64,000 bases of DNA, from contig NZ_JAVDYC010000001.1 of the NCBI RefSeq assembly GCF_031458255.1, forward strand, positions 3,729,001-3,793,000, given 5' to 3'. Made by a program: the position numbers and the translations under genes. Shown here in pieces: positions 49,275 to 57,954 of the stretch (within the stretch, counting starts at the first letter, position 1; each line of letters starts with the position of its first letter). The stretch comes from Catenuloplanes niger (GTDB taxonomy: Bacteria; Actinomycetota; Actinomycetes; Mycobacteriales; Micromonosporaceae). Below the pieces are notes generated by a model. The model saw only the letters and a program-made list of their open reading frames with translations. It was not told where the DNA came from and searched no databases.

Positions 49275-49487
49275 ATGGCCTCGTCGCCTCGCCGCCTCTC
49301 CCGGCCGCGCGACAACCGTTGGATCGCCGGCGTCTGCTCCGGCCTGGGCCGTCGTTTCGGGCTCGGTGCCGGCATGGTCCGGCTTCTCTTCGTGTTGTCC
49401 TGCCTGCTGCCCGGTCCGCAGGTGCTGCTCTACATCGTCCTGTGGATCCTGCTGCCGAACGAGGAGCGGTACTCCACCGCCTACTGA
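49275..49487 (+). CDS. pspC: PspC-domain small membrane protein
   Basis: A 70-residue protein that is one PspC domain: DNRWIAGVCSGLGRRFGLGAGMVRLLFVLSCLLPGPQVLLYIVLWILLPNEE, shown here in pieces as RWIAGVCSGLG, MVRLLFVLSCLL and LLYIVLWILLPNE. It has two hydrophobic segments and a conserved Gly-rich start. PspC proteins sense or tune envelope stress; stand-alone short forms are common in actinobacteria. The ATG at 49275 is preceded by GAGGAG at a long spacing. It ends at a strong hairpin (49504-49532). Confidence 0.93.
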   Translation: MASSPRRLSRPRDNRWIAGVCSGLGRRFGLGAGMVRLLFVLSCLLPGPQVLLYIVLWILLPNEERYSTAY

Positions 49488-49503
49488 CGTTCCACCCGCA
49501 CCG

Positions 49504-49532
49504 GAAGGCCGCCGGGATTCCCGGCGGCCTTC
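49504..49532. terminator. Bidirectional terminator hairpin
   Basis: A perfect 13-bp stem (GAAGGCCGCCGGG with CCCGGCGGCCTTC) and a three-base loop between the convergent genes pspC and the DUF4230 gene. Confidence 0.88.
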
Positions 49533-49560
49533 GCCGTGCTCAGGTGTTGCGGCTGCCGGC

Positions 49561-50289
49561 TCAGGGCGCGGTGTAGGTGACCGTCACCTGCTCGTAGCCC
49601 AGCGACTTGAGCAGGCCCTGCAGCATCTTCGTGGTGTTCTCCTGGGCGCGCTGCGGCAGCTCGCTCTCCCGCGCGGCCGCCTCGATGCGCTCCTCGGACA
49701 GCACGTAGATCGCCTGCTGCTTGTTCGGATCCTGGCCGAACATGTCACCGATCCGGTTGAGCAGCCCCTTCTCCTCGGAGAAGACGTAGCTCTTCTCCTG
49801 GTCCAGGTTGGCCTCGCCGAGCTGCGGCGCGGGCAGCGTGATGGTGGCGCTCCTACCGTCCTCCGAGACCACGATCGCGTCCTCGGAGATCGTGCTGAAG
49901 TCGACGTAGGACTCCACCGAGCCGGCCGCGACGAACAGCGTGCGCTCGTTGAGCAGGAAGTCGGGCACGTTCTCCCGGTTGCGCTGGGTGTCCACCACCA
50001 CCTGGAAGTTGCCCTCGGCCGCGACGTACCGACTCAGGTCCTTGATCGACTCCAGCAGCGGGGGCTGGCTGCGATCGGTCTGCTGCTCCGCGAACGGGTT
50101 GGTCAGGCGGTCCAGCAGGCCGGTCGTGGTGCGCACCACGACCAGGCCGGCCAGCAGCGCCACGAGCAGGATCGCCACCAGCCAGAACAGGCCGCGCCGG
50201 CTGCGCGCGGGCTCCGGCTCGGGGGTCTCGGCGACACCCGGCGCCGGCATCTCCGTGGTCGGCTGGTCAATTCCCTTGTTGCCGCCCAT
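49561..50289 (-). CDS. DUF4230 membrane-anchored protein
   Basis: A 242-residue protein: a cytoplasmic Pro/Glu-rich N-terminus, one TM helix (GLFWLVAILLVALLAGLVVV) and an external domain (LLESIKDLSRYVAAEGNFQV, DFSTISEDAIVVSEDGRSAT, ESELPQRAQENTTKMLQGLLKS). This matches DUF4230, whose role is unknown. The middle part has an SPFH-like, beta-rich feel, and the end is a long amphipathic helix region. The ATG at 50289 has a GGCGGGT-like ribosome-binding site. It is divergent from the second CDP-alcohol phosphotransferase gene, about 150 bp away. Confidence 0.85.
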   Translation of the reverse strand: MGGNKGIDQPTTEMPAPGVAETPEPEPARSRRGLFWLVAILLVALLAGLVVVRTTTGLLDRLTNPFAEQQTDRSQPPLLESIKDLSRYVAAEGNFQVVVDTQRNRENVPDFLLNERTLFVAAGSVESYVDFSTISEDAIVVSEDGRSATITLPAPQLGEANLDQEKSYVFSEEKGLLNRIGDMFGQDPNKQQAIYVLSEERIEAAARESELPQRAQENTTKMLQGLLKSLGYEQVTVTYTAP

Positions 50290-50440
50290 CGCGGCTCACC
50301 CGCCCTTTGCTCTCTGGGTGCTGTTGCCACCTACCCCAAACGGTACGGGTGGGGTACGACAGTCGCGAATCGAGCGCGAAGCGTACCCTTATGGTCGGTT
50401 TTGTGTCTTCTGGTGTTAACCGTCCCGAAGGATCACGATC

Positions 50441-51319
50441 TTGTACAGCTTCACGACCGGGCAGGTCCGCGCCACGCTCAAGGACCGCGACGCCTGGTGG
50501 ACGGTGCTCCTGGTCGACCCGGTCGCGACGCCGGTCGTGCGACGGGTGGCGCGCTACCGCTGGGTCACGCCGAACCGGATCACGTTCGCCGCGTTCCTCC
50601 TCGGCCTCGCCGCCGCGGCCGCGTTCTGGCAGGCCACCTGGGGTGCGCTGGCGATCGGCGCGCTGCTGTTCCACCTGAGCTTCGTGCTCGACTGCATGGA
50701 CGGCAAGGTCGCCCGGCTGCGCGGCAACGGCTCCGCGTTCGGCGCCTGGCTCGACTTCATCGGCGACCGGATCAAGGATCTGACCTGCACGGCGGGCCTG
50801 TTCGGCGGGCAGTGGGCGGCGACCGGCGACGACCGCTGGCTGGCCCTCGGCGGGCTGGTGCTGTTCGTCAACATGTTCCGCTACCTCAACGGCGCACAGA
50901 TGACCAAGGTGCGCGCGGACATGCGGGAGAAGATGGCGGCGGCGCGGCGCGCGGCCGGCCTGGCGCAGGACGGCGAGCTGCGCTGGGTCGAGGAGACGAT
51001 GGACGCGGTCCCGGCCGGCGCGGTGCCCGGCGAGGTCGCGGACATCAACGGTGACTTCCGGGCCCGGCACGGCCGGTTCATCGGGCTGCGGAACGCGCTG
51101 CGCCGTTACCGGATCCGGCCGCACCTGGTCAGCGGCATCGAGTTCCAGATGTTCGTCTTCATCGTGGGCCCGCTGACGAACCAGGTCGCGATCGTCACGC
51201 TGGTCACCGGCGCGCTGCTGCTGATCTTCGAGGCCGGCCTGATCTACAAGCTGTGGCTGTCCACCCGGTCGTTCGAACGGCAGATGGCGACGCTGCGGGA
51301 GTCCGTCACCGTGGGGTGA
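50441..51319 (+). CDS. CDP-alcohol phosphatidyltransferase
   Basis: A 292-residue membrane enzyme with the full family motif (LDCMDGKVARLRGNGS and AFGAWLDFIGDRIKDL) and about six TM helices. These enzymes transfer a phosphoalcohol from a CDP carrier to an acceptor alcohol, giving phospholipids. A long soluble insert between helices (MREKMAAARRAAGLAQDGEL) is typical of an actinobacterial subgroup without assigned product. The start is a TTG at 50441 (then TACAGCTTCACG); AAGGATC lies nine bases upstream and no ATG or GTG fits the conserved start. It is the second such gene within 3 kb. Confidence 0.9.
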   Translation: MYSFTTGQVRATLKDRDAWWTVLLVDPVATPVVRRVARYRWVTPNRITFAAFLLGLAAAAAFWQATWGALAIGALLFHLSFVLDCMDGKVARLRGNGSAFGAWLDFIGDRIKDLTCTAGLFGGQWAATGDDRWLALGGLVLFVNMFRYLNGAQMTKVRADMREKMAAARRAAGLAQDGELRWVEETMDAVPAGAVPGEVADINGDFRARHGRFIGLRNALRRYRIRPHLVSGIEFQMFVFIVGPLTNQVAIVTLVTGALLLIFEAGLIYKLWLSTRSFERQMATLRESVTVG

Positions 51320-51330
51320 CGGACTCCGGC

Positions 51331-51660
51331 TCAGCCCTCCGGCAGTTCGCTGAACAGGAACACCCGGGCGTGGATCTGGTTGCGCTGCTGGAGCGCCGCA
51401 CGCAGCGCCCGGTGCAGGCCGTCCTCCAGGTACATGCCGCCGTTCCACTGCACGACGTGCGGGAACAGGTCGCCGTAGAACGTCGAGTCCTCCGCCAGCA
51501 GCTTGTCCAGCGCCAGCTCACGCTTGGTAGTGATCAGCTGATTCAGCTGAATGGGTCTCGGCGGGATCTCCGCCCACTGCTTCAGCGTGAGCCCGTGCTC
51601 CGGGTAGGGCCGACCGTCCCGAACCCCCTTGAAGATCACGACGGCACGCTCCCCTCCCAT
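51331..51660 (-). CDS. Conserved small protein with ParB-like motif
   Basis: A 109-residue soluble protein, conserved in actinobacteria as I recall it. The core LNQLITTKRELALDKLL and WNGGMYLEDGLHRALRAALQQ resembles the ParB/sulfiredoxin fold, in which a (D/E)GxHR motif contacts nucleotide or DNA. Role unknown. The ATG at 51660 has GGGAGG directly upstream (rather close, three to four bases). It is convergent with the CDP-alcohol enzyme gene; the stop codons are 11 bp apart and no separate terminator is seen. Confidence 0.7.
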   Translation of the reverse strand: MGGERAVVIFKGVRDGRPYPEHGLTLKQWAEIPPRPIQLNQLITTKRELALDKLLAEDSTFYGDLFPHVVQWNGGMYLEDGLHRALRAALQQRNQIHARVFLFSELPEG

Positions 51661-51736
51661 GTCGCCGTTCCGTGCGCGGCCGTAGTCAGCCTAGCGACCC
51701 CGGCCGGCGGTTGATTCGTCCCCGTTCGTCGCGTGC

Positions 51737-52348
51737 TCACCCGGACCAGCGACCACGATGAATGACTTCGGTCTGCGGTCGGCGGCCCCGTTTCAGCGAC
51801 GGCGAGCGACGATCTGGTGCACGGTATCCGATCGTCAGCGCGCCCACGGGGACGAACTCCCCAGGCACGCCGAACTCTTCCCGGTACGTCGCGGTGCGCT
51901 CCGGCGGGATGCCGAAGAAGCACGCGCCGAGCCCCTCGTCCACCGCGGTCAGCAGCATCATCAGCGCGGCCATGCCGGCGTCGACGTCCCAGTACGGCAC
52001 CGGCCAGCGCGCGGCGTCCCGGTCGGTCCAGCCCTTGTCCGGTTCCGCGTACCGGTCCAGGTAGGCGGACCGGTTCGAGTGCGGCACCACGATCAGCGGT
52101 GCCCGGCTCATCCCGGTCAGCCAGGTGCTCATGCCCTGCTCCGGGTCCTTCGGGCTGGTGGCCGACCAGAACCGCGCGCGATCGGCCGCGTCCTCCAGCA
52201 CCAGGAAGCCCCAGCCCTGGGAGAACCCCGCCGAGGGGGCACGCACCGCGTGCTCCAGCAGCCGGTCCACCACCTCGGGCGGCACCGGCCGGTCCGGGTC
52301 GTAGTTGCGGACCATCCGGCGCCTGCGCACCACCTCGGCGAACTCCAT
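51737..52348 (-). CDS. Nitroreductase-family FMN enzyme
   Basis: A 203-residue flavoprotein with the family start MEFAEVVRRRRMVRNYDPDR, the FMN-binding Arg cluster, AVRAPSAGFSQGWGFLVLED and the late Gly region DEGLGACFFGIP. Members reduce nitro compounds, F420-linked substrates or quinones; the substrate is open. The ATG at 52348 is chosen because the family always starts near the R-R-x-x-R-x-F/Y motif; the longer frame starts inside the upstream gene. It follows the aldose epimerase gene by 11 bp, so they are co-transcribed. Confidence 0.92.
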   Translation of the reverse strand: MEFAEVVRRRRMVRNYDPDRPVPPEVVDRLLEHAVRAPSAGFSQGWGFLVLEDAADRARFWSATSPKDPEQGMSTWLTGMSRAPLIVVPHSNRSAYLDRYAEPDKGWTDRDAARWPVPYWDVDAGMAALMMLLTAVDEGLGACFFGIPPERTATYREEFGVPGEFVPVGALTIGYRAPDRRSPSLKRGRRPQTEVIHRGRWSG

Positions 52349-52359
52349 GTCCGGCCGCC

Positions 52360-53304
52360 TCAGGCCGGGACCGGCGTGATGCCCCAGGTGCCACGCCACG
52401 CGTCACCCGGGTCGATCACGATCAGGCCGCGGCCGGACCGGAACGCGTCCGGCGGGCAGGTCATCGGCTCGACCGCGACCGCGCTCCGGTACCGGTCACC
52501 GCTCAGCGTGTCCGAGGTGAACACCTGCCACCACCCGAACGAGTCGTCGCCCCAGATCCGCACCTCGGCGCCGCCGCCGGCCAGCACGACCGTGGACGTG
52601 CCGTCCGCCGCGTGCTCCACGTCACCGAACGCGGTGTCCAGCACCGCGGAGCCGATCCGGCGACCCTCCGTGTAGTCGAACTCGGTGCCGGCCACCTTGG
52701 CCGCGCCGATCGGCAGCAGCCGCGCGTCGACCAGCAGCCGGTTCCGCGCGGGCAGGGTCAGCGTCAGCTCGTCCACCGGCACACCGGGAATCCGCAGGTA
52801 CGGGTGCACGCTGAAGCCGAACGGGACCGGCTGCGCGGCCAGGTTCGTCACCTCGTGCGTCGCGGTCAGCCCGGCCGCGCTCACCTGCCAGACGGTGCGC
52901 AGCCGCAGCGGCCACGGGTAACCGGGCTGCGCCGGCATCAGGTACTCCAGCGTCACCGCGTCGGCGGACTGCTCCACCGCGTGCCAGCGGGAGTAGTTGA
53001 CCAGGCCGTGCAGCGCGTTGTGACTGGCCGGCTCGGTGAGGAAGAGCTGGTGCTGGGTGCCCTGGAAGGTGTACTGCCCGTCGCGGATCCGGTTCGGCCA
53101 GGGCGCGAGGATCTGGCCCGCGCAGCCGGCCGCGAGCTCGTCGTCGGCGTAGCCCGCCACGTAGTCCACGCCGTTCACCCGGTAGGACCGCAGGCCGCCG
53201 CCCACCTCGACGACGACGGCCTCGTGGCCGTCCGCGGCGATGGTCCACTGTGTCCCGGAGAGCGGCTCGGCAGCGGCCCCCGGCTGGTGCGCGACAGATG
53301 TCAT
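52360..53304 (-). CDS. Aldose 1-epimerase family protein
   Basis: A 314-residue beta-sandwich enzyme that swaps alpha and beta forms of sugars such as glucose or galactose. It shows the three active-site elements: HNALHGLVNYSRWH (His), FGFSVHPYLRIPG (His) and AVEPMTCPPDAF (Glu). Length and pattern fit the bacterial GalM-like group. The ATG at 53304 opens the gene just downstream of pdxH on the same strand (37 bp apart). The nitroreductase gene follows 11 bp downstream. The three may be one operon. Confidence 0.92.
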   Translation of the reverse strand: MTSVAHQPGAAAEPLSGTQWTIAADGHEAVVVEVGGGLRSYRVNGVDYVAGYADDELAAGCAGQILAPWPNRIRDGQYTFQGTQHQLFLTEPASHNALHGLVNYSRWHAVEQSADAVTLEYLMPAQPGYPWPLRLRTVWQVSAAGLTATHEVTNLAAQPVPFGFSVHPYLRIPGVPVDELTLTLPARNRLLVDARLLPIGAAKVAGTEFDYTEGRRIGSAVLDTAFGDVEHAADGTSTVVLAGGGAEVRIWGDDSFGWWQVFTSDTLSGDRYRSAVAVEPMTCPPDAFRSGRGLIVIDPGDAWRGTWGITPVPA

Positions 53305-53340
53305 GGACGAACTTTAGCCAGGTGAGGGGTTAACGGGGGC

Positions 53341-53985
53341 TCAGGGAGCCAGCCGTTCGAGCACCCACTCGCGCTCTACGCGCCGGTAACGCAACCGGTC
53401 GTGCAGCCGGCTCGGCCGGCCCTGCCAGAACTCCACGCTCTCCGGCACCACGCGCAGCCCGCCCCAGTGCGGCGGAGGTGGCACCGCGACGTCCGGGCCG
53501 AACCGCGCGGCGGTCTCCTCGAACGCGGCCTCCAGCTCGTCACGGCCGGTCAGCACGCGCGACTGCGGGCTGGCCCACGCGCCGAGCTGGGAGCCGCGCG
53601 GCCGGGTGGCGAAGTAGGCCTCGGTCTCCGCGCGGTCGACCCGCTCGATCTCGCCGCGGACCAGCACCTGACGGTGCATCGGGTGCCACGGGAAGAGCAG
53701 CGCGGCGTACGGGTTCGCGGCCGCCTCCGTACCCTTGCGGCTCTCGTAGTTGGTGAACAGCGTGAAGCCGCGCGCGTCCACGTCCTTGAGCAGCACGGTG
53801 CGGCTGCTCGGCCGGCCGTCCGCGTCCGCCGTGGAGAAAACCATCGCGTTCGGCTCCGGCAGCGGGAACGCCTGGGCCTCCGCGAACCAGCGGGCGAACT
53901 GCGTGTGCCAGTCCGCGGCCAGGTCGGCGCGGCGCAGGCCACGATCGGGTTGATATTCGCGGCGCATGCCGGCGAGCTCGGACAT
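53341..53985 (-). CDS. pdxH: Pyridoxamine 5'-phosphate oxidase
   Basis: A 214-residue FMN enzyme that makes pyridoxal phosphate from PNP or PMP. It has the substrate- and FMN-binding elements RREYQPDRGLRRADL, PNAMVFSTADADGRPSSRTVLLK, GFTLFTNYESRKG, ALLFPWHPMHRQV, ASPQSRVL and the C-terminal WQGRPSRLHDRLRYRR. Full length for the family. The ATG at 53985 fits; a GTG nine bases upstream is possible. It is divergent from serC, whose product needs PLP, with 99 bp between them. Confidence 0.96.
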   Translation of the reverse strand: MSELAGMRREYQPDRGLRRADLAADWHTQFARWFAEAQAFPLPEPNAMVFSTADADGRPSSRTVLLKDVDARGFTLFTNYESRKGTEAAANPYAALLFPWHPMHRQVLVRGEIERVDRAETEAYFATRPRGSQLGAWASPQSRVLTGRDELEAAFEETAARFGPDVAVPPPPHWGGLRVVPESVEFWQGRPSRLHDRLRYRRVEREWVLERLAP

Positions 53986-54084
53986 GTCGTGCACGGTAGT
54001 CGGCGGATTTCGACTTTTGGTCGCCGACGGCGATGTGGGATCGTCATGGTCTCGGTAAGACCCCCGGAAGGAAACTCGATCACC

Positions 54085-55212
54085 GTGGCTGACCCGTCGA
54101 CGATCCGCATCCCCGACGCGCTGCTGCCCGAGGACGGCCGCTTCGGCTGCGGCCCGTCCAAGGTCCGGCCGGAGGCGGTGGAGGCGCTGTCCCGCGTGTC
54201 CCGCAGCTACCTCGGCACGTCCCACCGGCAGAAGACGGTCAAGGACGAGGTCGCGCGGCTGCGCCGGAGCCTGGCCGAGTTCTTCTCGCTGCCGGATGGC
54301 TACGAGGTGATCCTGTCCAACGGCGGCACCACCGCGTTCTGGGAGAGCGCGGTGTTCGGCCTGATCCGCAACCGCGCGCAGCTCGCCACGCACGGCGAGT
54401 TCGGCGCGAAGTTCGCCACCGCGGTGACGGCCGCGCCGTTCCTGAGCGACCCGTCGGTGATCTCCGCGTCGCCCGGCGGCGCGGCCGCGCTGACCGCGGA
54501 GGCGGGCGTCGACGTCTACGGCATCCCGCAGAACGAGACGTCGACCGGCGTCTCGGTGCCGGTCCGCCGGGTGGCCGGCGCCGACCCGGACGCGCTGCTG
54601 CTGGTCGACGCGACCTCCGGCGCGGGCGGCCTGGACGTGGACGTGACCGAGACGGACGTCTACTACTTCGCGCCGCAGAAGTGCTTCGGCTCGGACGGCG
54701 GCATCTGGATCGGGCTGTTCTCCCCGGCCGCGATCGCCCGCGCGCAGGAGATCAAGGCGTCCGGGCGGTACATCCCGGCGTTCCTGGACGTGGTCACCGC
54801 GATCGAGCAGTCCCGACTGGAGCAGACGTACAACACGCCGGCGCTCTCCACGATCTTCCTGGCCGCGGAGCAGACCGACTGGATGCTGTCGCAGGGCGGA
54901 CTGGGCTGGGCCGCCAAGCGTACGGCGGAGAGCGCGTCGATCATCTACGGCTGGGCCGCGCGGTCGTCGTTCGCGACCCCGTTCGTGACCGACCCGGCGA
55001 TCCGGTCGAACGTGGTGGCCACGATCGACCTGGACGGCTCGGTGTCCGCGGACACGGTCTCGGCGGTGCTCCGGGCGAACGGGATCGTGGACACCGACTC
55101 GTACCGCAAGCTGGGCCGCAACCAGCTGCGGGTGGCCCTGTTCCCGGCGGTGGAGCCGTCGGACGTGGAGCGGCTGACGCAGTCGATCGATTACGTGATC
55201 GAGCGGCTTTAG
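54085..55212 (+). CDS. serC: Phosphoserine transaminase
   Basis: A 375-residue PLP aminotransferase, second step of serine synthesis: it converts 3-phosphohydroxypyruvate and glutamate to phosphoserine. It carries GRFGCGPSKVRPEAV, LGTSHRQKTVK, LSNGGTTAFWESAVFG, the PLP Asp in LLLVDATSGAGG and the PLP Lys in YYFAPQKCFGSDGG. The branch is that of the actinobacterial SerC. Start: GTG 54085, with GGAAGGA about 11 bases upstream; an ATG at 54046 in frame would contain that site. SepH follows 190 bp downstream, the same order as in mycobacteria. Confidence 0.95.
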   Translation: MADPSTIRIPDALLPEDGRFGCGPSKVRPEAVEALSRVSRSYLGTSHRQKTVKDEVARLRRSLAEFFSLPDGYEVILSNGGTTAFWESAVFGLIRNRAQLATHGEFGAKFATAVTAAPFLSDPSVISASPGGAAALTAEAGVDVYGIPQNETSTGVSVPVRRVAGADPDALLLVDATSGAGGLDVDVTETDVYYFAPQKCFGSDGGIWIGLFSPAAIARAQEIKASGRYIPAFLDVVTAIEQSRLEQTYNTPALSTIFLAAEQTDWMLSQGGLGWAAKRTAESASIIYGWAARSSFATPFVTDPAIRSNVVATIDLDGSVSADTVSAVLRANGIVDTDSYRKLGRNQLRVALFPAVEPSDVERLTQSIDYVIERL

Positions 55213-55401
55213 TGCGTTTTTGTCCGCTTTAAGCTTAATCGGGCGCTTAGCGAGATCAATTCGGGCTGGTCAGCGACACGCGGTGTGGCTTACTCCCATC
55301 GTGGGAAGATTGCGCGTACCGTGTCCGGGAAGGCCCCGAGTGAATCATGTGGTAGGTGGGGTCAGGCCAGCCCAGCGACACCGACGGGACGGAGGCAACG
55401 T

Positions 55402-56490
55402 ATGCGGCCGGTTCGCTTCGTCGCCCTTTCCGAAGACGGCCAGGCCCTGGTGCTCGCCGACGAGGTCGGGCGACTCCTGGCACTCCCCATCGACGAGCGC
55501 ATCGCCGGTGCGCTGCACAACGAGCCCGGTGGCGGCGGCGTCGCCCTCGCCGTGGCCGGCACCGCCACCGAGATCAAGGCCACGCTGGCCCCGCGGGACA
55601 TCCAGGCCCGCATCCGGGCCGGCGAGTCCGCCGACGACGTGGCGCGCGTCGCCGGCGTCCCGGTCGACCGCGTGCTCCGCTACGCGGGCCCGGTGCTGCA
55701 GGAGCGGGCCATGCTCGCCCAGCACGCCCGGCGCACGCGACTGAAGACGTCCGAGCGCGGTGCGCCGCTCGCCGAGGTGGTCGACGGCCGGCTGGCCCAG
55801 CACGGCATCGACACCGAGAAGATCTCCTGGGATGCGTACCGGCGGGACGACGGCACCTGGCGGATCATCGCCACCTGGCCGTCCGGCAAAGCCACCGCGC
55901 AGGCCTCCTGGGACCTCGACAAGTCCCGTCAGGTGGTCTCACCGCACGACGACATGGCGCAGTACCTGTGCGCCGAGCGGCCCACCCCGATCCTCGGCCA
56001 GGAGCCCGCGCCGGAGCGCAGCGGCCACGGACTGCCGACGCCGTCCCGCACCGAGCCCGGTCGCGGCGGTCACGGCCTGCCCGGCGCCGCGCCGGAGAAG
56101 CCACGGTCCGGCCGCGACCTCGGTCGTGACCCGATCCGCGCGGGCCGGGACGCGCTGCTCGCCTCGCTCGACCGTCCGCTCGGCCAGAGCTCCGGCCGGT
56201 CGCTCGACCCGGCCGCGCTGACCGAGTCGGTCCGGCCTCGCTCCGCACCCACGGTGGGCGGCGCTGCCGCGCTGCTCGGCGGCGGCGCCGGTTCCGCGTT
56301 CGACGACGACGCCGACCTCCCCAAGGAGGTTCCGGCCGTCCCGTCGCTGGCCGTGCTCCGCCCCCGGCGGACCACGACGGGCCAGGGCACCGGTGAGTCG
56401 ACGGACGCCTCCGGCAAGCCGCGCAAGCGCCTGCCCAGCTGGGACGACGTCCTCTTCGGCGGCGGCCCCGCGGCCCGCGAGACCAGCTGA
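55402..56490 (+). CDS. sepH: Cell division protein SepH
   Basis: A 362-residue cytoplasmic protein of the DUF3071/SepH family. The conserved N-terminal half reads MRPVRFVALSEDGQALVLAD, ARIRAGESADDVARVAGVPVDRVLRYAGPVL (an HTH-like element) and WRIIATWPSGKATAQASWDLD. The C-terminal half is disordered and rich in Pro, Gly, Arg and Ser, ending in the conserved KRLPSWDDVLFG. SepH binds FtsZ, promotes filament assembly and helps place division septa in Streptomyces and mycobacteria. The ATG at 55402 has GGAGG eight bases upstream. A strong terminator follows at 56510-56542. Confidence 0.96.
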   Translation: MRPVRFVALSEDGQALVLADEVGRLLALPIDERIAGALHNEPGGGGVALAVAGTATEIKATLAPRDIQARIRAGESADDVARVAGVPVDRVLRYAGPVLQERAMLAQHARRTRLKTSERGAPLAEVVDGRLAQHGIDTEKISWDAYRRDDGTWRIIATWPSGKATAQASWDLDKSRQVVSPHDDMAQYLCAERPTPILGQEPAPERSGHGLPTPSRTEPGRGGHGLPGAAPEKPRSGRDLGRDPIRAGRDALLASLDRPLGQSSGRSLDPAALTESVRPRSAPTVGGAAALLGGGAGSAFDDDADLPKEVPAVPSLAVLRPRRTTTGQGTGESTDASGKPRKRLPSWDDVLFGGGPAARETS

Positions 56491-56509
56491 CGACCGAACG
56501 TCTCATCGC

Positions 56510-56542
56510 AACGGCGACGCGGAACCCTTCCGCGTCGCCGTT
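56510..56542 (+). terminator. Terminator of sepH with short T run
   Basis: A perfect 15-bp stem (AACGGCGACGCGGAA with TTCCGCGTCGCCGTT), a three-base loop and a following T, 19 bases after the sepH stop codon. It is the most classical terminator in the window. Confidence 0.9.
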
Positions 56543-56693
56543 TCCGTCCCACCCGCCCTCATGACGCGCGCCGGCCGAGGACGGATCGGGACCGAGCGCG
56601 GCGTGCAGGAGCACGATGAGGACGGTCAGCGGCCCCGACCGGTCGCCGTCGAGGTTCGTGACGGCGAGCCGGCCGGCGTCGGGACGACGCGGG

Positions 56694-57281
56694 TCAGCGC
56701 GACGGATCCGGGGTGGGCAGGTTGAAGTGGGCGATCACCCGGTCGGCGACGTCGGACGGTTCCAGGTGGGTGTTGTCGATGCGCAGGTAGTCGGCCCGGC
56801 CGTCGAAGCGGCCGTCGGAGTTCAGCCGGTAGCGCTCGTCCAGCTCCACCAGCTGGCGCCGTGCGGTGTCCAGGTCGCGGCGGGACGGCTTCTCGGCCAG
56901 GCGGGACTCGCCGGCACTGCGCCGCAGCCGCTCCTCCTGGCTCGCCTGCAGCTCGACGTAGTGGACGCGCCCGCCGCGCCGGTGGAACGGCTCCGCGAAG
57001 TCGCGCACGGACTGCTCGTCCTCGGGCAGGTCGTATGCCCAGACGAAGGTGAAGATGAGGCCCGGGAGGTCGCTCGCGGCGACCTCCTCGATCAGGTCGC
57101 GCCGGAAACGGCCGACCAGCCGCCCGAACGGTGCGCTGCCGAACGGGAAGAAGCGCAGCACCGGCTCGATCGCGAGGTGGTTGTGGAACAACCGCAGACC
57201 GGTGCGGGCGGCGATCTCCGCCCCGACGGTCATCTTGCCGACCGCGGGCGGGCCCAGGATGAACAGCAGCGTTCCGCTCAC
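56694..57281 (-). CDS. P-loop kinase-like protein (AAA/shikimate-kinase type)
   Basis: A 195-residue soluble protein. The Walker A is ILGPPAVGKMTVG (GxxxxGKMT), close to the start as in small-molecule kinases. A likely Walker B is LIFTFVWAYD, and a lid-like basic segment is ERLRRSAGESRLAEKPSRRD. Such proteins are annotated as AAA-family or gluconate/shikimate-kinase-like, with unknown substrates. The start is GTG 57281, one residue before SGTLLFIL. It is convergent with sepH. Its downstream 150 bases hold the sepH terminator and no other gene. Confidence 0.85.
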   Translation of the reverse strand: MSGTLLFILGPPAVGKMTVGAEIAARTGLRLFHNHLAIEPVLRFFPFGSAPFGRLVGRFRRDLIEEVAASDLPGLIFTFVWAYDLPEDEQSVRDFAEPFHRRGGRVHYVELQASQEERLRRSAGESRLAEKPSRRDLDTARRQLVELDERYRLNSDGRFDGRADYLRIDNTHLEPSDVADRVIAHFNLPTPDPSR

Positions 57282-57384
57282 CCGGCGACGCTAACCAATC
57301 CGCGGCGACGACGGCGACCCCGTTTTCACCGGCGTCCGTCCCGATCGAACCACCCGTGACCAGCCATCCACTTGGATACCGGGC

Positions 57385-57945
57385 CTAGATCTCGTAGCGG
57401 CCCATCTCGGTGTGGGCCGGCGACGGACCGAGCCGGCTGCGCATCAGGCGCAGTGTGGTGGCGGGCCAGTCCGGGCCCCGGTAGGCGTCCAGTGCCGCGT
57501 GGTCGGCCTCGATCAGCGAGCGGTCGATCCGGTCGCCGGGGCGGGCCAGCGTCAGGTGCGGCCGGAACGGCTTGTCGTCGTACGGCAGCCGGGCGTGCTT
57601 CAGCGCGTGCCGCACGTCCCGGGCCAGCGTCGTCAGGCGGTCCACGTCCCCGGACAGGCCGGCCCAGAGGATGGTGAACCGGCCGCGGCCGAACCGCCCG
57701 CCGCCGGCGACGCGGAGGTGGGCGGTCGGCGTGCCGCTGGGCGGGGTCGCCTCCCGGAGCGCGGCGTCGACGTCGGGCAGGCGCTCGTCCGGGACCTCGC
57801 CGAGGAAGACGAGCGTGACGTGCCACTGTGCGCACGGCGCGAGGCGCGTGTTCACCGCCGCGGTGCTCACGTGCAGCGTCCGGACGTGCGCCGCCAGGTG
57901 GGCGCACGCCTCCTCGGGCGGGTGGATGCCGGCGAACAGGCGCAC
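57385..57945 (-). CDS. thpR: RNA 2',3'-cyclic phosphodiesterase (2H family)
   Basis: A 186-residue 2H phosphoesterase. It starts MRLFAGIHPPEEACAHLAAH and has both catalytic HxTx motifs, WHVTLVFLG and FRPHLTLAR. The family opens 2',3'-cyclic phosphate ends on RNA in vitro; its cell role is not settled. Start: GTG 57945. The upstream neighbour on the same strand ends nine bases before this start, so they are likely in one operon. Confidence 0.93.
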   Translation of the reverse strand: MRLFAGIHPPEEACAHLAAHVRTLHVSTAAVNTRLAPCAQWHVTLVFLGEVPDERLPDVDAALREATPPSGTPTAHLRVAGGGRFGRGRFTILWAGLSGDVDRLTTLARDVRHALKHARLPYDDKPFRPHLTLARPGDRIDRSLIEADHAALDAYRGPDWPATTLRLMRSRLGPSPAHTEMGRYEI

Positions 57946-57954
57946 CCGCCGACG

